Shown here one piece after another: positions 9,019-17,516 of a stretch of DNA of 64,000 nt. A program made the position numbers and the translations under genes. The DNA lies in assembly GCA_000493945.1 (NCBI GenBank), contig AWNW01000001.1:102071-166070 (forward strand). The letters run 5' to 3'. The notes below the pieces were generated by a model. The model did not search any database. It was not told the DNA's origin and was given only the letters and a program-made list of their open reading frames with translations. The DNA is from Candidatus Hydrogenedens terephthalaticus JGI OTU-1 (GTDB taxonomy: Bacteria; Hydrogenedentota; Hydrogenedentia; Hydrogenedentales; Hydrogenedentaceae). Each line of letters opens with the position of its first letter. The stretch's first letter is position 1.

Positions 9019-10425
9019 ATGTATATTCACGATTATTTTATGAAAATAACATTAACTATTTTGCTATCTTTTTTGTCGGTTTTTATTTTATGTTTAGATT
9101 CATATTCATTAACTGCGGGTGTTGCAAAAGGCATAATAACACCGGATATATCCAGAGAACCGATTGGTGTGTTTGGTAATAAAATGAATAAGGTAGGAAG
9201 AGATATTTATGCTCGTGTCCTCGTTCTCAATGATGGTTTCCAACGGATAGTAATAGTAACCTATGACTTGAACTGTCTTGATGTTGCTACTCCAATTCTT
9301 CGGGAACGATTGAAAAAAGAATTAAGTATACCGATAGAAAATTTTATTCCACTTGCAACCCATAATCATTGCGCCCCTATACAAATTGTTCCGGAAAATT
9401 TTGAATACGGTAGATGGTTGGCAGAAAAAATTTATCAACTAATAAAAGAAGCCATTGACCATGAAATAGGACCTGTTTCATTAGAGTTTGGGTTTGGGTA
9501 TGTTTATCATTTGTTTAGTTTGGGAAATGCCCCTGTGGATTATGAAGTTCAAGTATTAAAGGTGGTAAAAGATGACGGCACTCCTGTAGCCATTCTTTTT
9601 AATCATCCTACACATCCTTTACAGATAAAAGAACAGAATGATGTAATTGATACAGGTCATTTTGGTTATGCTATAGAATATGTGGAAGAAGCGTTTCCAG
9701 ATACAATGGTCTTATTTGCAGATGCCTGTGGTGGAAATCAATTTACTAAGAACATGATGCACGCTCCTTTGCCTATTGTCCAGAAATATGGTAAAGAACT
9801 GGCTGATGAGGTGATTCGGATTGCAAAGAATAAACAAAGAAGTATAGATGGGAATATTGTTAGTTCTTTTCAAGTTATTCCTTTGTCATTAAATAAACCA
9901 ATACCTTTTGAGGATGTCCAACGACTTGCATTTTTTTATCCGACGGATATTGGTTATATCCATTATCCTGCCCCGGAACGCGATACAAATTGGGTCCGTT
10001 CATTATTTAAACACTATAAAGAAAAAATACCTTTTCCACAGAAAATTTCAGATATGATTTGCACAGATGATGAATTTTTAATCGAGAATAATCCGGATGG
10101 TAGGGAATTTCCATGTAGATTTGAGGAATCTATAGTTGTTAAAATAGGTGAACTTATTTTTGTTGCTTTACAGGGGGAAGTATGTGCCCCGATAGGTATG
10201 CGTATCAAAGACGCTTTTCGTTATGAACACCCGATAATGTTGTTTGGATATATGGGTGAGCATAATTTATATATACCTACTCGAGAGATTGTGCGTCTGG
10301 ATATATATCAAGCACGAGTAATTCAGGAGCAATACGCTTCACCTGTAAAGTGGTCGCCTACTGTGGAAGATGAAATGGTTAGTGCCGTTCAAAGTCAGAT
10401 TAAAGATATTCTGAGAAAAAAGTAA
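9019..10425 (+). CDS. Exported neutral/alkaline-ceramidase-family protein
   Basis: An N-terminal hydrophobic signal (about 8-30) precedes a mature start LTAGVAKGIITPD, typical of the N-terminal domain of the neutral ceramidase superfamily. THNHCAP matches the position of the first Zn-binding His cluster (THTHSGP in ceramidases), and NHPTHP offers a further ligand. The loop holding the nucleophile Ser in true ceramidases (GDxSPN) reads ADACGGNQF here, so the Ser is missing and ceramide hydrolysis cannot be assumed. Many environmental homologues differ in the same way and have unknown substrates. GAGGAG lies 6 bp before the ATG. The HAD gene starts 18 bp downstream and is probably cotranscribed. 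Confidence 0.82.
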   Translation: MYIHDYFMKITLTILLSFLSVFILCLDSYSLTAGVAKGIITPDISREPIGVFGNKMNKVGRDIYARVLVLNDGFQRIVIVTYDLNCLDVATPILRERLKKELSIPIENFIPLATHNHCAPIQIVPENFEYGRWLAEKIYQLIKEAIDHEIGPVSLEFGFGYVYHLFSLGNAPVDYEVQVLKVVKDDGTPVAILFNHPTHPLQIKEQNDVIDTGHFGYAIEYVEEAFPDTMVLFADACGGNQFTKNMMHAPLPIVQKYGKELADEVIRIAKNKQRSIDGNIVSSFQVIPLSLNKPIPFEDVQRLAFFYPTDIGYIHYPAPERDTNWVRSLFKHYKEKIPFPQKISDMICTDDEFLIENNPDGREFPCRFEESIVVKIGELIFVALQGEVCAPIGMRIKDAFRYEHPIMLFGYMGEHNLYIPTREIVRLDIYQARVIQEQYASPVKWSPTVEDEMVSAVQSQIKDILRKK

Positions 10426-10443
10426 TTACTGGAGTAGATGTGA

Positions 10444-11190
10444 ATGATAAAAGCAGTAAGTTTTGATTTTTGGGGAACATTGTTTCGAGACGCATTTAGT
10501 AAAGAAAGGCAGGAATATAGAGCCAAAGCCATTGTAAATACTTTTAAGCAAGGGGTATCGTTGGAGAATGCTTTGGAAGCAATGTCAGTGGTGGGAAAAG
10601 AATTTGCACGATGCCATATTGAAGAGCAACGAACATTAACACCTGAAGATGCAGTGGATATGGTTTCGTTGCAATTGGGTATAGACCTTAATAAACGCGA
10701 GTATGAGTTTCTTGCAGAAGAATTTGCTACTGCTATATTAGTATTTCAGCCGGAACCTATAGAAAATGCTCTGGATGCAGTTCGATTTACCTCACAGTTT
10801 GTTCCCGTGGGTCTTATCTCAGATACGGGTATATCTCCGGGAAAATCACTACTTAAATTGCTTGAAATACATGGCTTTACTCAATATATTTCCTCATATC
10901 GTTTTTCAGATGAAGAAGGTGTTGCAAAACCCCAATCCATCATGTTTGAAAAAACGGCTTATGAATTAGGTGTGAAAACAGAAGAAATGCTACATTTAGG
11001 AGACCTGGAACCTACAGATATAATCGGGATAAAGAGTGTGGGTGGTTATGCAGGTCTTTTTGCCGGGATAAATCTTAAATATATGACCTCTACAACGGCA
11101 GATTTTTTATTTACAAATTGGCTTGAGTATATTGAAAATCTACCAAGAATTTTAGATAACCATTTTGATAACAAAAAATCCGATCAATAA
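10444..11190 (+). CDS. HAD-superfamily hydrolase
   Basis: Motif I is FDFWGTLF, so the nucleophile Asp is present but the second Asp of the usual DxDxT is replaced by Trp. That replacement occurs in several HAD subgroups. Motif II is LISDTG, the motif III Lys lies in GVAKPQ, and motif IV is LHLGDLEPTD. At 248 residues with a helical cap between motifs I and II, it fits subfamily I phosphatases or dehalogenase-like enzymes. The substrate is unknown. The ATG at 10444 follows the ceramidase-family gene closely, on the same strand. Confidence 0.88.
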   Translation: MIKAVSFDFWGTLFRDAFSKERQEYRAKAIVNTFKQGVSLENALEAMSVVGKEFARCHIEEQRTLTPEDAVDMVSLQLGIDLNKREYEFLAEEFATAILVFQPEPIENALDAVRFTSQFVPVGLISDTGISPGKSLLKLLEIHGFTQYISSYRFSDEEGVAKPQSIMFEKTAYELGVKTEEMLHLGDLEPTDIIGIKSVGGYAGLFAGINLKYMTSTTADFLFTNWLEYIENLPRILDNHFDNKKSDQ

Positions 11191-11206
11191 ATGACTAACT
11201 ATTCGA

Positions 11207-12907
11207 CTATTCAAATTTCAGTTTAAAGTTTCTCCCGGAAACAATAGTATCATCAACCACAATAGGTCCATTTTCTGGAACTATAAATGGCATTTTGATG
11301 ACATTTGAGATGTCTTTTTCTATATCCACTCCCGGCATAACCCAGCGTAACTCCATCCCTTTTTCTGTTAAGGCAAACGCTCCGATATGGGTTATATAAA
11401 ACACCTCTTTACCTGCTTTTAGAGCCTCTTGTCCGTTGAATGTGATTTCACTTACTTTTTCAATAAATTTAGGTTGCCCCGCTTTTAACACTTTTACTTT
11501 TCCATCTTCTACTTTTATTTCCGACTGATTTCCCCATGCTACACAGAAGAATACCTTTTTAGCGGCTGTAGTCAGATCAATAAACCCCCCGGGACCTACA
11601 TAATTAATGGCACCTTCTCCTCGTTTAGAGACATTTACATTTCCGTTACCATCTACTTCCAGAGCACCTAAAATCACACTATCCAATCTTCTATAAATTC
11701 TTTGAAATACAGTAGCAGAAGAAACAATTTCAGTAGGGTTAATTGCCGCACCGAAGAATATTCCGGGTGCTGGCAAACCACCCATAACTCCACTTTCTGT
11801 CATCAGGGTTATATCATTCAAAGCCCCACTTTCGTAAAGAAGACGGGAAGCCTCTTCGGGAAGTCCAACACCAATATCTACATAGTCGCCCTTTTTAGAA
11901 TTTTGAACAAATATTTTTGCTGCGAGTCGGGCTAATACTTCGTCCGCAGTAGTTCTACGGGGAGTAATCCCCAATACTTTATTTATAAAACGAACCCTTG
12001 CGATACCTTCATCTATCGGTGTTTTGCTATTTAATGTCAGAAAATCCCAATAATGAATATGTTTTACTCCTCCTGTTTGTTCTGTCCCTCTCCAAACTAC
12101 AATGGCATCAATATCTGAAGCAGGCAGGAATATCTCATCGTGTCCCTTATCCACAATTTGAGCCACATTCGCAATAACAATTCCCCCACGCTTTTTTACC
12201 GCTTTGGTTATTTCGTAACTTTCGCCAATCATTACAGCATTTTTTTGATAGATGTTACCCTCTTTATCTGCGGAGGGGGCGTTAAAGATGGCAACATCTG
12301 GCCAGGGGCATTCATATTTAAAGTATTCGTTATCTATTATTGACACATATTGTGGTTTATTCCCGTTAAGTAAAGGTGTTCCTCTACCTGTTCGTGGGTC
12401 TATGAAAGTTCCTGCACCTGTTTTGTTAATGACAAAGTTTTTGCCTTCTTCTCCCATGGCTTTTAATATTAATGTAAGGGTTCCTTGAGGGATAATCTGG
12501 ATTTCACAATGACCCTGGTCAGCTAATTTCAAAATAGATTTGTATGTTTCCGTATGTCCTGTGAAAATGCGTGTACAAAGCCCAGGCAAACCTAATTCTT
12601 CTAATGTTCCAGGTATTTTACCTCTTCCTCCCTGTCCACCTACACTGACAATAGTTAAATTGCAGGGATGCCCGGTTTCTTGAAACATTTCTTTAATTGT
12701 CCACCACATAAAAGAGGCTCTCATATTTCCTGCAAGCCCTGAAGTAGCAATAACAGAGCCGTCTTTAATCATACCGACTGCTTCGCGGGCACCCATGAAT
12801 TTTGGGTTTCCAGGGACACGGACTGCTTTTTTTGTGTTTCTCCAATCCCAGGTGGCTCTCCATTTAGCAATGTGGTAAAGCAATTGAATTTTCGTTAATG
12901 TATTCAT
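11207..12907 (-). CDS. Family I CoA-transferase (YdiF / propionate CoA-transferase type)
   Basis: A single chain carries both halves of a family I CoA-transferase. The N-terminal half has MIKDGSVIATSG, and the C-terminal half has TESGVMGG, whose Glu (about residue 371) is the expected thioester-forming residue. VGPGGFIDL and the ending IVVDDTIVSG are also family-like. At 566 residues it is slightly longer than E. coli YdiF-type enzymes because of ~35 extra N-terminal residues. It should move CoA between short-chain acyl-CoA and a free acid such as acetate, but the sequence does not fix the acyl specificity. It stands alone and is convergent with the HAD gene. Confidence 0.92.
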   Translation of the reverse strand: MNTLTKIQLLYHIAKWRATWDWRNTKKAVRVPGNPKFMGAREAVGMIKDGSVIATSGLAGNMRASFMWWTIKEMFQETGHPCNLTIVSVGGQGGRGKIPGTLEELGLPGLCTRIFTGHTETYKSILKLADQGHCEIQIIPQGTLTLILKAMGEEGKNFVINKTGAGTFIDPRTGRGTPLLNGNKPQYVSIIDNEYFKYECPWPDVAIFNAPSADKEGNIYQKNAVMIGESYEITKAVKKRGGIVIANVAQIVDKGHDEIFLPASDIDAIVVWRGTEQTGGVKHIHYWDFLTLNSKTPIDEGIARVRFINKVLGITPRRTTADEVLARLAAKIFVQNSKKGDYVDIGVGLPEEASRLLYESGALNDITLMTESGVMGGLPAPGIFFGAAINPTEIVSSATVFQRIYRRLDSVILGALEVDGNGNVNVSKRGEGAINYVGPGGFIDLTTAAKKVFFCVAWGNQSEIKVEDGKVKVLKAGQPKFIEKVSEITFNGQEALKAGKEVFYITHIGAFALTEKGMELRWVMPGVDIEKDISNVIKMPFIVPENGPIVVDDTIVSGRNFKLKFE

Positions 12908-13117
12908 AACCGCCGAACCTTTAATTTTTTGTTTGAATTAATGTTATTTTTGATATATGCTTTTATAATTTCGTGTAGAAATTATATAAAATTAATAAGT
13001 TAAATTTCATAAATTAATAATTTTTATAGTATTTTCGGAAATATTTTAAAGGTAATAAAACTAACACTTAAATTCAGTTATTTAGACAAGAAAATAAAGA
13101 TTAGGTTTTAAAAAGTG

Positions 13118-13148
13118 TTGAGGAATTGATATAAAAGTGTTGTATAAT
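13118..13148 (+). promoter_or_regulatory. Candidate promoter of the HAAS/PspC gene
   Basis: TTGAGG (13118-13123) and TATAAT (13143-13148) are separated by 19 bp, and the GTG start is 15 bp further on. The spacer is longer than ideal. The preceding ~200 bases hold nothing else I can name. Confidence 0.4.
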
Positions 13149-13162
13149 CATAAAAAAATTGG

Positions 13163-14002
13163 GTGAGTAAAGTGGTTATAACAAAAAAACAAGAAAGTAT
13201 TATTAATAAATACATATCAGAAGTGAATACTTCTATAAATTCTTCAACAGATATTGAAAATAGACAAAAAATACTTCTTGAATTAAGAACCAGGATTATA
13301 ACTACACTAAAAAAGACGGGAAAGAACTATATTCATGATGAGGAACTGTGCAGAATTTTATATGAAGAGTTTGGGGAACCTGTAACACAGGCTGAAAAGT
13401 TACTCCATCCAAGAGAGCCATCTCTAAAGCTTACTTTAGTTTATGAAAACAGGGTATGGTTAGGTGTTTGTGCAGGGTTATCTGCAAGACTTCGAATTCC
13501 TGTATTATTGATAAGATTGTTATTTTCTATTTTGGGTTTGTGTCTTGGTTTTGGATTTGTTGTGTATTTATTCATTTATTTTTATCTCTATTTTACTTCA
13601 GGTGTTTATAGTGGCAAAAAAATCCATTGGGGTTTTCTTATTTATCAATTAATTTTAACCTTATTTTTATTAAGTCTTATTTATTGTATAGCCTTTTTCT
13701 TATTAAGGGGTGTCGAATTCTTACATAGCAGATGGGTATCGTATTATTATAAGAGTAGTTTAGCCAATATTGATGAGGTATATTCATTTATATTTATGTC
13801 ATTTTTATTCTATGTGTGGACAGGGATTTTATCTGCTATTATGGGTGGATTGCCATTAAGAAATGACTGGGATAAAACATTCCGTAATATTCGAGATGCC
13901 CAAATTGCCCTTTTAGTTCTTTTTGAATCTTCTGGGATAGCATGGGTTTTATATCATCTTATTATAGAATCTATTGCCGCCTTTCGCAGCATAATGATAT
14001 AA
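13163..14002 (+). CDS. Membrane protein with HAAS-like and PspC domains
   Basis: The cytosolic N-terminal ~85 residues look like a HAAS/DUF1700 helical domain (ILLELRTRIITTLKK, then EEFGEPVTQAEKLL). A PspC domain follows (about 93-150; NRVWLGVCAGLSARLRIPV, then a membrane helix). Three or four further hydrophobic helices reach the C-terminus. PspC proteins are linked to the envelope stress response. The start is GTG at 13163; ribosome-site support is weak. Genes of this kind often sit with DUF4097 proteins, and such a gene lies two genes downstream (15509). Confidence 0.8.
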   Translation: MSKVVITKKQESIINKYISEVNTSINSSTDIENRQKILLELRTRIITTLKKTGKNYIHDEELCRILYEEFGEPVTQAEKLLHPREPSLKLTLVYENRVWLGVCAGLSARLRIPVLLIRLLFSILGLCLGFGFVVYLFIYFYLYFTSGVYSGKKIHWGFLIYQLILTLFLLSLIYCIAFFLLRGVEFLHSRWVSYYYKSSLANIDEVYSFIFMSFLFYVWTGILSAIMGGLPLRNDWDKTFRNIRDAQIALLVLFESSGIAWVLYHLIIESIAAFRSIMI

Positions 14003-14034
14003 AGTCATTTCAGAATTAATAATGAGATTTAGGG

Positions 14035-14040
14035 TATAAT
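14035..14040 (+). promoter_or_regulatory. Candidate -10 box for the S1P-lyase-like gene
   Basis: GGGTATAAT lies 47 bp before the GTG at 14087. A 6-bp inverted repeat, TGAGAT (14023-14028) and ATCTCA (14044-14049), flanks it and could be an operator, though arms this short arise easily by chance. Confidence 0.35.
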
Positions 14041-14086
14041 CTTATCTCAAAGTTGTAGTAAAAGAATAAAAGATAGGAGTTAAAAA

Positions 14087-15505
14087 GTGATATCCATTCC
14101 AGAGGAAGGGAAATCGAAAGAAGAAGTATTAAAGGAATTAGAATTAGCCCGACAAAATGATGCTCGTTGGGAGGATGGGCGAATATTCAGTCTTGTGTTT
14201 CATTTTTCAGAGGAGCATTCCAAACTGGTTAAAGACGCATACAGTATGTATATCCATGAGAATGGATTAAATCCGATGGCTTTTCATAGTTTGAGAAAAT
14301 TTGAGTCAGAAGTTGTTCAGATGACTGCTTCCTTACTTAACGGAGATAGTAATACGGTAGGATGTATGACTTCAGGTGGGACAGAAAGTATTTTATTAGC
14401 CATGAAAACATATAGAGACAAGGCACGAAAAGAACGCGGTGATAGATATTTTGTACCTGAGGTTATCATTCCCGATTCTGCCCATGTTGCTTTTCTCAAA
14501 GCGGGTGAATATTTTGACATAAAAATGATACATGCTCCTGTTGATAAGACAGGTAAAGTGGATGTAAGTGCGGTTGAACGAAGAATAACACCCAATACAG
14601 TTGCTCTGGTTGGTTCTGCACCGAATTATCCGTATGGAACGATTGACCCTATATCTGAATTAAGTGATTTAGCCATAGAGTATAACTTAAATCTACATGT
14701 AGATGCGTGTGTCGGCGGCTTTATTCTTCCGTGGTTAGAGAAATTAGGAGAGGATATTACTCCTTTTGATTTCCGCATTCCCGGGGTAACATCTATTTCT
14801 GCTGATTTGCATAAATATGGCTATTCTGCAAAAGGTGCTTCCGTAATTTTGTACCGTTCCATGGATATAATGAAGTATCAATTATTTGTTTCAGTGAATT
14901 TCCCCGGTGGTATTGTGATGACACCCGGTTTAACAGGTACCCGTCCTGGAGGTGCTATTGCCTCTGCATGGGCAACACTTATGAGTTTGGGGCAAAACAA
15001 ATACATTGAAAACGCAAAGAATTTGGCGGAGATTGTTAGAAAGTTTAAAGAAGGAATTCAGACAATTCCAGAACTGGAGATTGTAGGCGAACCCCAAGGA
15101 CCGTTATTTGCTTATTGTAGTAAAACCCCGAAAGTAAATATTTACGCGGTAGCCGATATTTTAGAATCGAAAGGATGGCATATTGACCGCCAACAAAAAC
15201 CTGCAAGTATTCATTTTATGATTAATCCGTTGCACGGTAAAATTGTAGATGAATATTTGAACGATTTAAGGGATGCGGTAGAAAAAGTGAAAGAAAATCC
15301 TGATTTAGCAAAGCAAGCGACGGCACCAGTTTATGGTATGCTGGCAAATGTGCCTTTACGCGGGATGGTAGAGTCGGAGGTTCGGAAAATTGTGGAAGAT
15401 ATATATAAAGGGACATCACCAGAGATAAATCTTGAGGAACAAAATACCCCTGATAATGTATTAACAATAATAAAGAAATTATTTTCATATTTATCTAACA
15501 AGTAA
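14087..15505 (+). CDS. Sphingosine-1-phosphate-lyase-like PLP-dependent enzyme
   Basis: Group II decarboxylase fold. The start region has the family pattern, with DxxWEDGRIFSLVFH, EHSKLVKDAY and ENGLNPMAF. The PLP-phosphate loop is MTSGGTESILLAMKTYRD, and HVDACVGGF supplies the Asp that pairs with the pyridine nitrogen. DLHKYGY holds the Schiff-base Lys (Lys243). The best match in style is S1P lyase, which cleaves phosphorylated long-chain bases to an aldehyde and phosphoethanolamine, rather than a glutamate or aromatic-amino-acid decarboxylase. Eukaryotic S1P lyase has an N-terminal membrane anchor and this protein has none. The start is GTG with ATAGGAG about 8 bp upstream. The next gene begins 3 bp after its stop. 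Confidence 0.87.
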   Translation: MISIPEEGKSKEEVLKELELARQNDARWEDGRIFSLVFHFSEEHSKLVKDAYSMYIHENGLNPMAFHSLRKFESEVVQMTASLLNGDSNTVGCMTSGGTESILLAMKTYRDKARKERGDRYFVPEVIIPDSAHVAFLKAGEYFDIKMIHAPVDKTGKVDVSAVERRITPNTVALVGSAPNYPYGTIDPISELSDLAIEYNLNLHVDACVGGFILPWLEKLGEDITPFDFRIPGVTSISADLHKYGYSAKGASVILYRSMDIMKYQLFVSVNFPGGIVMTPGLTGTRPGGAIASAWATLMSLGQNKYIENAKNLAEIVRKFKEGIQTIPELEIVGEPQGPLFAYCSKTPKVNIYAVADILESKGWHIDRQQKPASIHFMINPLHGKIVDEYLNDLRDAVEKVKENPDLAKQATAPVYGMLANVPLRGMVESEVRKIVEDIYKGTSPEINLEEQNTPDNVLTIIKKLFSYLSNK

Positions 15506-15508
15506 ATC

Positions 15509-17479
15509 ATGATGCAACAAGAGAAAAATATTTTGAAAAAGATTGTGTTATTTTTTGTTTGTGTTTACCTGTATGCCTATTCCTCATACGGGCAGGAGAA
15601 ACTTCTGGATGGTGTTAAAACGGGCTTTGATACTGTTATAAAGGGTATTCATCAAATAGGTTCCTATGCAGACGAGGTTTTAAGGTCGAATCTTTTTGGA
15701 AATCAACAATCGCTTCCATATACGATTACAAAGAAATATGAAAATCAGGTTTCTGTATCTCAAAATGTAAATGTCTTAATAAAAAATGAGTTTGGGCTTG
15801 TTGACATTAAATCATGGAGTGAGCCTTTGGTCGTTATAGAAACGACACTAACCTTAGGTGGGCAAAGTCAGGATTTGCTTGAAAAAACGGCGAGCAATTT
15901 TCAACCACAAATTAATAATGAAAATAACACACTATTGATAGAAAATAAGTTTCCCGAAGAGAGTGTGTCTTTTATAAAAATTGATTATGTTATTACCCTA
16001 CCTCGTTCTGCAAATGTCTCTGTTGATAATTTTTTTGGAGATACGCGAATATCTAATGTGGATGGGTCTGTGACCATTAATGAACAATACGGTTCCGTAG
16101 AACTTGAAAATATCAATGGTAGGGTTTCTGTGAGGGCACAGGGAGAGTTTCCTCTAAAAGCAAAAAAAATTACAAATGGTGGCTTTTTTTATCTTTCGAG
16201 AACGAATGCGGAGATATATGATTTACAAGGAGAAGTTAGCATTTCTAATCTTCTGGGAGAACTTAAAATACAAAAGTTAGGAGATGGGAGGTTCGTTTTA
16301 CATACGGATAGTGGCAAATCAAGTATTAAGTTTGAAGATACATCGCAATTAGAAGTTAGGGGGAGTTTATTAGGTAGTCAATTAACCACAGATTTGCCTA
16401 TTCTACAAAAGAGTACAGGCTCATTGAGTACTCTGGATTTAAATAATCCAGATGCAAAACAAAAAATTGAAATAACAGCCGTATTTTCAGAAGTATCCCT
16501 TTTTAGAAGCGATACATTACTCTCAAGTCCTCAGAGTGTCATAGCCAACTATAAACCTTTTAGTGAAGTATTTTCTTCAGAGGAAGGAATTAATCCAGGA
16601 GATGTTTTAATAATAAACAATCAAAAGGGCGATGTTCGTATTCTCCCGACAAATGATAATAAAATTCGATTAAAAGCGACCCGTTTGGTTTGGGTGTCTT
16701 CTGCGGATAAAGCGACATCGGCATTAGAGAAAGTGTCGGTAAATCTTCACAGAACAGAAAATAGAATATATATTATGACATCGGGGAATTATGAAACTCT
16801 TCCTGAATATCTTTCAGATTGGAGGGTAGATATTCAGGTATTTTGTCCTCCCAATGTAGATGTTTCTATTGAATCGAAGGAAGGACAAACCGCATGTGAA
16901 AATATGGAAAGTTCTTTACGCATAAATCAAGGGTCAGGTGTCGTTTCAATATTAACATGCAAGGGACCTTATTTTGTTTCCAATCAAAAAGGGAATATAC
17001 GAATAGAAGATATGAGTAATGATGGGGAAATAACAATTCGGGGTGGATTGGCTACCTTGAAAAATATTAAAGCACCTATCAATATAACGGCTATTCAGGC
17101 AAATGTAAATTTGGAAGATATTCAATCAAAGGTTGTTGCACGATTGCAGGAAGGGGATATTCGTTTTTTGGCACTGAACGGAATATTAGGGGATATAGAT
17201 ATTTCCACCGAAAAAGGGAATATTAGCATTCTTTTGTCACCTGAAACGGATTGTAAATTAAAAGCCAAAACGCAAGAAGGAATTATTGATACCGCCCTTC
17301 CTTTAACAGGTGTTTTTTCGAGAATGAAACAGGAGGCAGAAGTTCAGATTCGAGAAGGGAAATATGCTGTTCTATTAAAGGCTGTTAAAGGTGATATTAT
17401 TATTGATGGGAATATTGAGGAATCTCTAATTGTTAATCCAACAACAATCCCATCTGAAAATATTCAACCCAGTCAATAA
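15509..17479 (+). CDS. Exported DUF4097-type beta-repeat protein
   Basis: A signal peptide (about 1-29, ending SSYGQ) leads to a long protein of short alternating strands. NVLIKNEFGLVDIKSW, SVDNFFGDTRISNVDG and SVELENINGRVSV are typical of the DUF4097 adhesin-like fold. A second similar block (about 355-640) begins VLIINNQKGDVRILP and includes GNIRIEDMSNDGEITI. No catalytic residues stand out. It probably lies in the periplasm or on the surface as a solenoid-like beta structure. It follows the PLP enzyme by 3 bp, so the two are likely translated from one message. ATGs at 15509 and 15512 are equivalent starts. Confidence 0.8.
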   Translation: MMQQEKNILKKIVLFFVCVYLYAYSSYGQEKLLDGVKTGFDTVIKGIHQIGSYADEVLRSNLFGNQQSLPYTITKKYENQVSVSQNVNVLIKNEFGLVDIKSWSEPLVVIETTLTLGGQSQDLLEKTASNFQPQINNENNTLLIENKFPEESVSFIKIDYVITLPRSANVSVDNFFGDTRISNVDGSVTINEQYGSVELENINGRVSVRAQGEFPLKAKKITNGGFFYLSRTNAEIYDLQGEVSISNLLGELKIQKLGDGRFVLHTDSGKSSIKFEDTSQLEVRGSLLGSQLTTDLPILQKSTGSLSTLDLNNPDAKQKIEITAVFSEVSLFRSDTLLSSPQSVIANYKPFSEVFSSEEGINPGDVLIINNQKGDVRILPTNDNKIRLKATRLVWVSSADKATSALEKVSVNLHRTENRIYIMTSGNYETLPEYLSDWRVDIQVFCPPNVDVSIESKEGQTACENMESSLRINQGSGVVSILTCKGPYFVSNQKGNIRIEDMSNDGEITIRGGLATLKNIKAPINITAIQANVNLEDIQSKVVARLQEGDIRFLALNGILGDIDISTEKGNISILLSPETDCKLKAKTQEGIIDTALPLTGVFSRMKQEAEVQIREGKYAVLLKAVKGDIIIDGNIEESLIVNPTTIPSENIQPSQ

Positions 17480-17516
17480 TTCTTAAAAGGATATTTGGAC
17501 AAAAATACCGTATTTT

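Noticed and set aside
12908..13162. Small gene or RNA in the 255-base gap before the HAAS/PspC gene
   Set aside because: Very AT-rich with no open frame of note, no stable hairpin seen and no tRNA-like structure; only a candidate promoter at its end.
14023..14049. Inverted repeat TGAGAT...ATCTCA as an operator of the S1P-lyase-like gene
   Set aside because: Only 6-bp arms with 15 bases between them; expected by chance in this composition. Mentioned only with the -10 box.
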